Shown one piece after another: positions 6,624 to 14,125 of a stretch of 14,157 nt of DNA. The position numbers were made by a program, and so were the translations under genes. The DNA is from Mucilaginibacter sp. UBA4741 (GTDB lineage Bacteria > Bacteroidota > Bacteroidia > Sphingobacteriales > Sphingobacteriaceae), in NCBI GenBank assembly GCA_002403905.1, contig DHIR01000220.1:1-14157 (forward strand), read 5' to 3'. A model generated the notes under the pieces. That model was not told the DNA's origin. It worked only from the letters and a program-made list of their open reading frames with translations, and did no database searches. Position 1 is the stretch's first letter. Each line of letters starts with the position of its first letter.

Positions 6624-8963
6624 ATGCTGATCAATAAACAAAAAGCCATTTTTAAAATGGTGACTATACTATCCGTACTTTTTTCATCAACTTTTGCCCA
6701 ACAGAAAAAACCTGTTGATTACGCTGACCCGATGGTAGGCACGTCCGAATCACGATGGATGCTAAACCCCGGCGCTAGTATGCCTTTCGGAATGGTGCAG
6801 CTGAGCCCCGATAACCAGGGTACAGATTGGAAGGCCGGTTATGAATATACGCTGGAAAGTATATCGGGATTTAGCCATATCCATGCCTGGACAATGGCCG
6901 GATTGTCTGTTATGCCAACCACGGGTACACTTAATCCGCAGATATTTCCGCCGGATGCACCCAGTACAACAGGAGCGACGGCTGGGCATCGCTCCAGAAT
7001 TAATAAAAGTACAGAAAAGGCCAGCCCCGGTTACTACACTGCCGACTTAATAAACTATAATATCAGGGCCGAAATAACAAGTACCACCCGTGGTGGATTT
7101 TTTAAGTTCACTTTTCCTGAATCGCACGAGGGGCATGTTATGTTTAACCTGTTATTCCCGGCCGAATACCCATTTGAGGTGCTTGATGCAACAATAACCC
7201 GTGTAAGCGATACCGAAATTGAAGGATACTCTAAGCAGCAAAGCGGCAATTGGATGAAACCTGGTGGGTTTAATGATTACATAGTCCATTTTGTGGCCCG
7301 GTTTAATAAACCCTTTAAAGCCTTTGGAGGATGGAAAGGAAAGGTCATTAGCAAAAATATAACTCATATTGAAGGTAGCGGCGATATAGGGGCTTATGTA
7401 GATTTTGATACCAAAGAGGGTGAGGTTGTGCTTATGCAAACCGGGATATCATACGTTAGTATTGAACAGGCAAGGTTAAACCTTAACAAGGAAATGAACC
7501 CATTTAAATGGAACTTTGATGCTGCAAGAATTAATGCCCGGAATACATGGAATAGCTTATTAAGCAAGATAACTGTTGAGGGTGGCACCGAACTAAATAA
7601 AAAGAAATTTTATACCAATCTATATCGTTCATACTGCGCCCGTAGTATTTTAAGCGATGTAAATGGTAAATATGTTGATGTATGCGAGAACGTAAGGCAA
7701 CTGGACGATCCCAACTCGCCGGTATTTGGGTGTGATGCTTTTTGGAATACCTTTTGGAACCTTAACCAATTATGGACGCTGGTTAACCCTGATATTGCCA
7801 ATAAATGGGTTAAGTCTCTTTTAGAAATGTACAAGTATGGCGGCTGGTTACCCAGAGGGCCCGCCGGGTTTGAATATTCTGGTATAATGGAAGGCTCGCA
7901 TGAGATCTCTTTGATCGTTAGCGCCTACCAGAAAGGCATCCGCAATTTTGATGTGAATATGGCTTATCAAGCCATGATCCATCAGCAAACAACAAATGGA
8001 GTTAAGCACGAATGCAGTGGTTTTGCAGGTAACCAGGATATTTTGAAATATGTCGAGCTTGGGTATATGCCAACACCCGGCAGGGTATCTAATACGTTGG
8101 AGTATGCTTATGACGACTGGTGCGTAGCTCAAATGGCCAAAAGCCTGGGCAAGACAGAAGATTACAAACAGTTTATAAAACGGGCCAACAACTTTCAAAA
8201 CATGTTTGACCCCGAAACAAAATACATGCGCCCGAAAGATAAAAACGGTAAATGGCTAGAGAAATTCGATCCAATAAAAACCGGCGGCTATACTGAAGGT
8301 AATGCCTGGCAGTATACGTTCTTCGTTCCGCATGATGAAAACAAGCTGGTAAGTTTAATGGGCCCCGATGAATTTAATAAGCGCCTGGTGTTTGGTTTTG
8401 AGCAATCGTCCAAGTTAAATTTCAATGCCATTGGCGATAAGATGGACGAGGTTTATATAAATCACGGTAACCAACCCAACATGGAAGCATCATACCTGTT
8501 CAATTATTCGGGTAAGCCATGGTTAACTCAGTACTGGGCGCGCGAGATCATGAATAAGTACTATGGATCAGATCCATACAATGGCTGGCCGGGTGACGAA
8601 GATGAAGGGCAAATGGGGTCGTGGTTTGTGATGAGCGCTATGGGGCTGTTCCAGGTTGATGGTGGCGCCGCGGTTAAGCCGGTGTACAGCATAGGTAACC
8701 CTCTATTTGAAAAAACTACTATTCATTTAAATAACGATTATTACAAAGGGAAAACATTTACTATCGAGGCTAAAAATGTTTCTAATATTAACCGGTACAT
8801 TCAATCAGCTATGCTTGATGGTAAGCCGCTAACCAAACCTTGGTTCTATCACGCAGACTTGGTTGATGGTGGTAAACTGGTATTGACAATGGGGGCTAAG
8901 CCAAACAAAAACTGGGGCAATAAACCGGGGGACGCACCGCCATCCATGTCGACGGTTAATTAA
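6624..8963 (+). CDS. GH92 family exported alpha-mannosidase (second, divergent paralogue)
   Basis: The 779-residue protein has a signal peptide cleaved near STFA|Q. The ATG at 6624 is used; an internal ATG at residue 12 would also leave a signal peptide, so the start is uncertain by 11 residues. The beta-sandwich (about 30-300) and (alpha/alpha)6 barrel (about 315-760) are both complete. GH92 motifs are intact: TEGNAWQY (Glu558, proposed general acid), FFVPHD (His570), NHGNQP (613-618) and GWPGDEDEG (Asp658, Asp660, proposed base region). It differs strongly from the GH92 at 1390-3654, including an insert at about 100-135 in the N-terminal domain, so it is not a recent tandem duplicate. A different mannosidic linkage preference is likely but is inference. 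It is the only complete plus-strand gene, transcribed alone and ended by the hairpin at 8975-8999. Confidence 0.93.
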   Translation: MLINKQKAIFKMVTILSVLFSSTFAQQKKPVDYADPMVGTSESRWMLNPGASMPFGMVQLSPDNQGTDWKAGYEYTLESISGFSHIHAWTMAGLSVMPTTGTLNPQIFPPDAPSTTGATAGHRSRINKSTEKASPGYYTADLINYNIRAEITSTTRGGFFKFTFPESHEGHVMFNLLFPAEYPFEVLDATITRVSDTEIEGYSKQQSGNWMKPGGFNDYIVHFVARFNKPFKAFGGWKGKVISKNITHIEGSGDIGAYVDFDTKEGEVVLMQTGISYVSIEQARLNLNKEMNPFKWNFDAARINARNTWNSLLSKITVEGGTELNKKKFYTNLYRSYCARSILSDVNGKYVDVCENVRQLDDPNSPVFGCDAFWNTFWNLNQLWTLVNPDIANKWVKSLLEMYKYGGWLPRGPAGFEYSGIMEGSHEISLIVSAYQKGIRNFDVNMAYQAMIHQQTTNGVKHECSGFAGNQDILKYVELGYMPTPGRVSNTLEYAYDDWCVAQMAKSLGKTEDYKQFIKRANNFQNMFDPETKYMRPKDKNGKWLEKFDPIKTGGYTEGNAWQYTFFVPHDENKLVSLMGPDEFNKRLVFGFEQSSKLNFNAIGDKMDEVYINHGNQPNMEASYLFNYSGKPWLTQYWAREIMNKYYGSDPYNGWPGDEDEGQMGSWFVMSAMGLFQVDGGAAVKPVYSIGNPLFEKTTIHLNNDYYKGKTFTIEAKNVSNINRYIQSAMLDGKPLTKPWFYHADLVDGGKLVLTMGAKPNKNWGNKPGDAPPSMSTVN

Positions 8964-8974
8964 TAAAATAAAAG

Positions 8975-9003
8975 AGCCCGGTACAAATTGCACCGGGCTT
9001 TCT
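8975..9003. terminator. Bidirectional intrinsic terminator between convergent genes
   Basis: AGCCCGGT at 8975-8982 pairs perfectly with ACCGGGCT at 8992-8999 around a 9-base loop. A T-rich tail (9000-9007, with one C and one G) follows on the plus strand, and the minus strand continues into CTTTTATTTTATT. It lies 11 bases past the stop of the GH92 gene and 21 bases past the stop of the opposing 9024-10071 gene, so it can serve both. Confidence 0.82.
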
Positions 9004-9023
9004 GTTTAATAATGCGCTGATTA

Positions 9024-10071
9024 TTAATTTCTTTCTTTACCGCTGTATTTGATTGTGATCTCCGGGTTCTTTGCATAATCATCCCATAGTTCATCAATTG
9101 TTTTGCCTGATAATGCGGCCCAGGTATCTTTTGTATAGGTATGGTTTCTTAACTCTTTGTCTATCTGGATAAGCATACCCGGTTTAACTTTTTGATCTAT
9201 CCATTCAAAAAAGCGTGCAGTTACCCGGTAGCTGTTTTCATATTTCTTTTCGCTTGTTCTGGCAGTAAGTAACTGCCGGCATAGTCCATTTTGAGCCGAT
9301 ATTGTCAACACCATATTTATAACGTATAAAATCTGCAATACCTTCCGTTAACCAAACCGGGCCTGCGCTGTAACCATAACCTTGTACAAGGTGAAAGCCT
9401 TCGTGCGTTACAATATCAATATCTGTAGGGTGGGCATTCATATATTTAGTGCTAAATAAAATGCGGTTGCCGCTGGCTTCTGCAACACCTCCGTAAGCGG
9501 TATCAGTTACAAATACAACCTCATGAGTGGTTTTATCATTAAACGTACTTACCAATACAGGGAATACCGTAAAGAATGTCTCAACCAGGTCTTTTCTTAT
9601 AGCAGGATTGAAAGCCGAGTTTTTGTTAATGAAAACCAATTGATAACCATCTTTCCTGGTTGTATCAACCGATGTCCAGTTTTTATGCAACGCTTCCTGT
9701 AGGCTATTTTGGAAACCTGCAAAGTTCTTTTTGTCTTTTATCCACCTGCCGTTTACCACAATCTCGCCAGCCACAGCGCTTAGGGTAAACTTTTTAGCAG
9801 TATCAATAATTCGCATGGTAACTTCTCTTTTGGTACGGTAACCATCAGCTGCAGCAAATCCCGGATACACCGCTTTAAAATCAGCGTTGATCTGTGCAGT
9901 GTCTACGTTAACTTTTGTGTTGTTTACAATAGTTATAGCGTAATGACGTGGCTGATTGCGTCTGCGTTGTTGTGGCTGACCGGTTGGAGCAGTAGCCGGC
10001 GGAGTTGTCTGTGCAAATGCAGCAGCAGAAAGCATTACTAAAAAAGTAAGTTGCGTAAGTTTTTTGATCAT
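9024..10071 (-). pseudogene. Frameshifted basic-secretory-protein family metallopeptidase
   Basis: Two overlapping minus-strand frames together make one protein of the plant/bacterial basic secretory protein (BSP) peptidase family. The first, from the ATG at 10071 (a TTG further upstream is rejected), has a signal peptide cleaved at AAFA|Q, a low-complexity Pro/Gln/Arg linker, the zinc motif HEGFH (residues 223-227) and WLTEGIADF (240-248), then runs out at 9238. The second frame, +1 relative to it, supplies the missing C-terminal part: SYRVTARFFEWI and GKTIDELWDDY. The break lies near 9264-9272, where AGTA is tandemly repeated; removing one 4-base copy restores one 347-residue frame. As it stands translation would stop after about 277 residues, keeping the zinc motif but losing the conserved C-terminal helices. 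It may be a real mutation or an assembly error. Confidence 0.85.
9261..9277. repeat. AGTA tandem duplication at the tip of a small palindrome
   Basis: GGCAGT (9261-9266) and ACTGCC (9272-9277) are perfect inverted arms. Between and overlapping them, AGTA is present twice in tandem (9264-9267 and 9268-9271). Removing one copy leaves the arms around a single base and restores the reading frame of the surrounding peptidase gene. Short duplications at palindrome tips are a known outcome of replication slippage. Confidence 0.7.
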
Positions 10072-10183
10072 GTCTATTGTTAATTTGGCATAAATATAAA
10101 TCAAGCAGAATTATATTTATGTAAAAATGAGGCTACAGTAAAACAAAGACCGAGCTATAGGGTTCACGCCATTAAAATAACGA

Positions 10184-10207
10184 AGTCCTACACTTTCGCA
10201 TCAGGCT
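10184..10207 (-). terminator. Weak or degenerate terminator-like hairpin after the sulfatase gene
   Basis: Read on the minus strand, the arms can pair over about 10 positions with two mismatches and three wobbles, around a GAAA loop, followed by a T-rich stretch with interruptions. It lies 30 bases past the sulfatase stop. Its GATGCGAAAGT core resembles the stronger hairpin at 5279-5298. Pairing is poor, so the call is tentative. Confidence 0.3.
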
Positions 10208-10237
10208 TAGCTCTATCTTTCAATTCATCAAAAAAAA

Positions 10238-12307
10238 TTACTCCAAATGAAATATCTCAGCAGTGGTATTTATCTTGTCACCTCCGGTTTTTCCCCAGTG
10301 AAACTGTATTTGAGGTGCAGCGTTTGCCGATATAAGGTAATATAGTTTTATTGGATGCAACCCGGCTTTTAGGTTAACGCTTTGGTTCAGTTCGGTATTA
10401 GATGTATAGCCAAAATCTTCGTCAATTAAAGTAGCCTCATGCAACCGCAGGTAGGCCTTTCCGACTACTTTTAATCCAAAGGTATAATTACCATCGGCTG
10501 GTATTTTTATATAACCCTCATAACAAACCATACCTGCTTTATTACCCGCTTCGTTGCCGGTTATATTTTTACATACGCCTTTATTATCTGCTTTTAAATT
10601 TTGTTCAGAAATTACCCAGGGGTAATCACCTTTATAGAATTTCCAGTTTAATCCAGGCATGGTTTTTCCTGAAACAATAGCTGGTGGAATAGCAGCGCCA
10701 TCATAAGGCCGTGGCGCTTCTTTATCAGCATGGCGTACTTGTAATACCTTAGCCTTCATTTGTTCCTGTATTTTTTCAAAGCCGGGTTTCAGGGCCAGGT
10801 TATCTGCCTCTTTCGGATCTTTCGTCACGTTATATATCTCAAAATCATCATCAGCCGATTTGATCTGATACCGTACACCTACCAAATCGCCCATGCGTAT
10901 GGTCTGCATCTGGCCACGTTTTCTATCCCGTCTGCTTGCTTCAAACTCTTTAAAGTTGGGTGTTTTGCCACTTTCGTAGTATTCCACATACACCAGGCTT
11001 TCCTGCTGTTTCCCTTTACCGGTCAGGTCGGGCATTAAAGACACTCCGTCTGTTCGTTCCGGAGGCTGTATATGTGCCGCATCAGCAAAAGTTGCCATCC
11101 AGTTTGATAACATGCTGGGTGTAGCAATAGTTTTTCCGGCGAGGATATGTTTGGGCCAAACTGCCAGTGTCGGCATCCTTAAACCACCTTCCCAGCAATC
11201 TCTTTTTATACCGTCAAACGGGCCATAACTACCAAAAAAGGTGGGATGATTAACCACATAAGATGCCGGGAGATACGATTCAACAGATGGGCCGTTATCA
11301 GATGTGAAAACAACTAGTGTATTGTCATCTATCTTCAAGTCGGTTAGTAATTGCATAATATCGCCTACAGCATCGTCAATTCTGCGGGTGGCGGTAGCAT
11401 AACGTTTATAAGTATCGGGCCAGGGCACTTCGGCAGTGGCGGGGTTTTTATCGTTATCGTAAGTAGCGTTGGCATACTCCGGGTACCTGTAAGAGTCAAT
11501 AGTCCCCGATGCGGTATTGATCATGTGCCCTTGTTCGCCCAGCCATTGCAAGCCTCCTTTAAGGCCCCCGCCTTTAGGGTAAGGTTGTGTAGGCAGTTCT
11601 ATAACCGCGTGCGGGCAATCATAAGCCAGGTACATAAAAAAGGGTTGGTCGGCATCCTTACTTTGCTCATGCGTGGTTATCCATTTTTTTGCTGAAGCTG
11701 TCCATAAATCGGTAGTATAACATTTCCTTAAACCTGCCGATACCTCTTTATAATCACTCCACACTTGTTTTTTACCGCTATATAATCCCTCAAACGGATA
11801 ATGTTCATGCCCGTCACCGTGGCGCATGTAGCCGTAATAGCTATCAAAACCCCGCTTTAAAGGGTGAGCTGGCCAATCGGGTCCATTACCATCAACACCT
11901 TGTAATCCCCATTTTCCGATGGCTATGGTGTTGTATCCGGCGGCCTTTAAAACGGTAGCTAATGTATGGTTGTTTTCTAACTGCTTATCAAACTGGTTAT
12001 CTCTCACCCCTTCATTCCCCTGGTTAACCCCGGTTAGAAATGATGCCCTGGATGGCGCGCATACAGGCGCGTTAGCATATTGGTTTGTAAACATTGCCCC
12101 CCTGGCCGCCATTTTATCTAAATTGGGGCTTAGTTGGTAGGGTTTACTTCTATCGCCCGAGTTTTTGCGTTGATTTTGAGCAAACACACCCAGGTCGCCG
12201 TAGCCCAGATCATCCGTAAGGATAAAAATGATATTGGGTTTCTTTTGAGCATGTACATTAAAAAAACTCAATAAAAATACACTGATGATGAGATACCTCT
12301 TTTTCAT
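10238..12307 (-). CDS. Exported S1-family sulfatase with C-terminal PA14-like region
   Basis: The ATG at 12307 gives 689 residues with a signal peptide ending NVHA|Q; an upstream TTG at 12328 overlaps a -7 box and is rejected. The catalytic domain (about 22-535) has the metal-binding DDLGYGD (Asp32, Asp33) and the formylglycine motif CAPSRASFLTG, in which Cys83 must be oxidised by a maturase not seen here. Further active-site candidates are Lys132 (GKW), His233 (CPHA), Asp337 and Asn338 (SDNG) and Lys368 (GIKR). Residues about 553-689 resemble a PA14-type beta domain (NWKFYKGDYPW, then YEGYIKIPADGNYTFGL), often linked to carbohydrate binding. It would hydrolyse sulfate esters from a glycan in the periplasm or at the surface. 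The sulfated sugar and position cannot be read from the sequence. Confidence 0.92.
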   Translation of the reverse strand: MKKRYLIISVFLLSFFNVHAQKKPNIIFILTDDLGYGDLGVFAQNQRKNSGDRSKPYQLSPNLDKMAARGAMFTNQYANAPVCAPSRASFLTGVNQGNEGVRDNQFDKQLENNHTLATVLKAAGYNTIAIGKWGLQGVDGNGPDWPAHPLKRGFDSYYGYMRHGDGHEHYPFEGLYSGKKQVWSDYKEVSAGLRKCYTTDLWTASAKKWITTHEQSKDADQPFFMYLAYDCPHAVIELPTQPYPKGGGLKGGLQWLGEQGHMINTASGTIDSYRYPEYANATYDNDKNPATAEVPWPDTYKRYATATRRIDDAVGDIMQLLTDLKIDDNTLVVFTSDNGPSVESYLPASYVVNHPTFFGSYGPFDGIKRDCWEGGLRMPTLAVWPKHILAGKTIATPSMLSNWMATFADAAHIQPPERTDGVSLMPDLTGKGKQQESLVYVEYYESGKTPNFKEFEASRRDRKRGQMQTIRMGDLVGVRYQIKSADDDFEIYNVTKDPKEADNLALKPGFEKIQEQMKAKVLQVRHADKEAPRPYDGAAIPPAIVSGKTMPGLNWKFYKGDYPWVISEQNLKADNKGVCKNITGNEAGNKAGMVCYEGYIKIPADGNYTFGLKVVGKAYLRLHEATLIDEDFGYTSNTELNQSVNLKAGLHPIKLYYLISANAAPQIQFHWGKTGGDKINTTAEIFHLE

Positions 12308-12325
12308 ATTTAGCTGTTGATTGAT

Positions 12326-12333
12326 CAAATATA
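12326..12333 (-). promoter_or_regulatory. Probable -7 box (TATATTTG) of the sulfatase gene
   Basis: TATATTTG on the minus strand matches TAnnTTTG exactly and lies 18 bases upstream of the ATG at 12307. It covers the TTG that would otherwise be the earliest start, supporting the shorter protein. No clear -33 element was seen. Confidence 0.45.
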
Positions 12334-12410
12334 GGTATTCTCCTGAAGCCGGTGGTTGTAAACAGACGATGCATCATACCTTTATTCGAACAGGTAAATT
12401 ATCTTTTCGA

Positions 12411-13796
12411 CTAATGTTTTTTCAAACCGATTTTAACAATTGCGGCAGACGCGGCTGAAACAGAAATCTTCAGGTTCCCATTCTCAGGTGATTTTAGCGA
12501 GGTCCATTTCCCTTCCCATTTGCCCGTATTCTTTATGGTTGCACCTCCCAATGAAATACCCGCTGTTGCAGCAACATCATTATTTGGCGCTTTTAAATAC
12601 ATGATCTCGACACTTCCCTTAATATCAACTCCTTTTATGTTGATTTCCGCATCCCGTCCGTATTCCCCATGTTCTTTATTTATAACGGTCAGGTACAGAT
12701 TGTCAGAGTCGACCACGCCATAAGCAGTTAGGTTTGTTCTGGACACGCTTACCGGAACAACCTTGCCATGGCTCCCGATATCAAATGCCTTAATTCCGTA
12801 CCCCTGTGGGCGGCTCTGGTAATTTCCGGCTGAGTCTTTACAAATCGTGATATTGTACATGAACCATCTGTTATTGTGGAAATTATATCCGGAGCAACCG
12901 TGGGCAGCCCACCAGTGCATATAATCGAGACACCAGAGTGAGGATGCAAACGTGTTACTTGCATCCTTGGCCCCGCCTTTATAAAAACTACTTCCTTCGT
13001 CGTACTTGTATTTAAGGCCCAAAGCTGACACCGCAGGGACAAACTGGTTGTAGAATGCCTGATATTGATCCAACCATGCCCCTGACAACATCTGATCGCG
13101 TCCGCTATTTCCATTCGTTGCATTTCGCTGGGCATTACCACCCGGATAATCATGTGCCGTAACAAATTTTATCAGTCCCGTTTTCGCAAAATCGCTGGCA
13201 AAATTCTTAATATAATTGGCTCCTCCATCCATGGAAGAAACCGGGGAAGGACCACAGAATTTTGCATCGGGAACTGCCTTTACGATAGCATCAGAAATAA
13301 TTTTCCATTGTTTCCGATATTCAGTGTAGTTTTCATTTTCATTCCCAATGGCAAAACAATCCAGATAATCAAGGTAGTTATCCCAAATGTATTTTGCAAT
13401 GGAGGCGCTTTGCCCAGGGTTACCTTTTTTTAAAGGGAGTGAATAAATTACCTTAACATCTGCCGCTTTGGCAAAACGAAACAAGGCATCAATATCTTTT
13501 AATCCCGGAATCGGAGTCCGCGGATCATCAACTGTAAATCCACCCACACGAAGCGATTTTATACCCATTTGATGAAAAAGTGTGATTAACTGAGTATTCG
13601 TAGAATCGAAAAAGTAGCCCTTTACATCATCAATATCAGGATTAACCCGCCTGATTTCAAAACTAAACCCAATGAAATCATCAGGGATTAAATAACCCGG
13701 AGATAACATATTTACGGAAACGGTAGCAGAAGTCTGAGCGTAGACTGTATTGACGCACAGACCAATAATTATTAACACAGTACCAATAAGTTTCAT
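12411..13796 (-). CDS. Exported clan GH-A glycosidase, GH79-like
   Basis: The 461-residue protein has a signal peptide cleaved near TVYA|Q. The body reads as a (beta/alpha)8 barrel (about 35-345) followed by a beta-sandwich (about 346-460), the layout of GH79 beta-glucuronidase/heparanase-type enzymes. Early motifs GFSFEIRRV and LRVGGFTVDD resemble GH79 strands. Candidate acid/base is Glu153 in AIGNENENY, following the Asn-Glu pair of clan GH-A; candidate nucleophile is Glu267 in YKYDEGSSF. The usual GNEPD is GNENE here, so family placement is tentative and another clan-A family (GH39 or GH30-like) remains possible. It lies upstream of the sulfatase on the same strand with a 103-base gap. A uronidase next to a sulfatase would fit a sulfated uronic-acid glycan, which is inference. 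Confidence 0.65.
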   Translation of the reverse strand: MKLIGTVLIIIGLCVNTVYAQTSATVSVNMLSPGYLIPDDFIGFSFEIRRVNPDIDDVKGYFFDSTNTQLITLFHQMGIKSLRVGGFTVDDPRTPIPGLKDIDALFRFAKAADVKVIYSLPLKKGNPGQSASIAKYIWDNYLDYLDCFAIGNENENYTEYRKQWKIISDAIVKAVPDAKFCGPSPVSSMDGGANYIKNFASDFAKTGLIKFVTAHDYPGGNAQRNATNGNSGRDQMLSGAWLDQYQAFYNQFVPAVSALGLKYKYDEGSSFYKGGAKDASNTFASSLWCLDYMHWWAAHGCSGYNFHNNRWFMYNITICKDSAGNYQSRPQGYGIKAFDIGSHGKVVPVSVSRTNLTAYGVVDSDNLYLTVINKEHGEYGRDAEINIKGVDIKGSVEIMYLKAPNNDVAATAGISLGGATIKNTGKWEGKWTSLKSPENGNLKISVSAASAAIVKIGLKKH

Positions 13797-13849
13797 GCTT
13801 TTTTGTTTCTTTTTGAATTAATATTCCGAGTCATTTGATAATTTATAGC

Positions 13850-13933
13850 CTAGCTGCCAACCATGATATATTTTACATCATGATCCTGAAGTGCTTTCCG
13901 AAAATTTAATATATCCTCATCAAAAATATCCAC
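13850..13933 (-). pseudogene. Truncated nucleotidyltransferase (AbiEii/MNT-like) remnant
   Basis: A GTG at 13933, two codons past the stop of the upstream 54-residue ORF and in the same frame, opens a 27-codon stretch ending at a TAG at 13850-13852. It contains DIFDEDILNF and then VKYIMVGS. This matches the first helix and strand of minimal nucleotidyltransferases that begin with an (M)xIFxxDFxxF helix and reach the GG/GS active-site motif in ILVGG. The stop falls exactly where the G[GS] motif begins, and the bases that follow up to the next gene hold no recognisable rest of the domain. It is best read as a 3'-truncated gene whose body was lost by deletion or replaced by the glycosidase cluster. 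Identification rests on a short stretch. Confidence 0.5.
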
Positions 13934-13936
13934 AAG

Positions 13937-14101
13937 CTATTTGCAGATAAATGGTTTATGGGTTATCACAGCCCTATTCATTGTTTGTTGAATTTTATAT
14001 AGGCGGGTAGCAAATTCAAAGCGTTCCTTATAAGTACGTTTTAAGCCTTCTTTTAAAAGCTCTATTTCAGCTTTATCAAATGCTTGCTTATTTTTTTCCA
14101 T
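13937..14101 (-). CDS. Small ORF, possible partner of the nucleotidyltransferase remnant
   Basis: The ATG at 14101 opens a 54-codon frame ending at TAG 13937-13939. The product is charged and helical (KAEIELLKEGLKRTYKERF at about 10-28) and ends in ITHKPFICK, with no signal peptide or membrane segment, unlike every complete gene in the window. Small helical ORFs directly before AbiEii/MNT-type nucleotidyltransferases are common in Bacteroidota and are thought to act as partners or antitoxins; I recall similar HKPF-ending proteins but cannot verify this. A TAAATTTG box lies 16 bases upstream. With the downstream gene truncated it may be an orphan relic. Confidence 0.55.
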   Translation of the reverse strand: MEKNKQAFDKAEIELLKEGLKRTYKERFEFATRLYKIQQTMNRAVITHKPFICK

Positions 14102-14117
14102 GATATTTAAACCTTAT

Positions 14118-14125
14118 CAAATTTA
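14118..14125 (-). promoter_or_regulatory. Probable -7 box (TAAATTTG) of the small ORF
   Basis: TAAATTTG on the minus strand matches TAnnTTTG and sits 16 bases before the ATG at 14101, similar to the spacing of the boxes at 6520-6527 and 12326-12333. No clear -33 TTG is seen before the window ends. Confidence 0.35.

Noticed and set aside
7848..8198. Minus-strand 116-residue open frame
   Set aside because: It is a shadow of the GH92 gene on the opposite strand, with no homologous motifs.
1390..8963. Two GH92 genes as a recent tandem duplication
   Set aside because: They differ in strand, length, inserts and motif detail (SVFQD against VPHD), so they are old paralogues or separately acquired.
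9238..9272. Programmed ribosomal frameshift in the peptidase gene
   Set aside because: A +1 shift is required, no slippery codon, stop context or downstream structure of a known type is seen, and a 4-bp duplication explains the break more simply.
9024..9338. Separate 104-residue gene
   Set aside because: It has no signal peptide or plausible start context, and its content is the conserved C-terminal part of the peptidase encoded just upstream in another frame.
10072..10237. Possible small RNA or extra gene between peptidase and sulfatase
   Set aside because: No open frame of note and only weak pairing; nothing beyond a degenerate hairpin could be supported.
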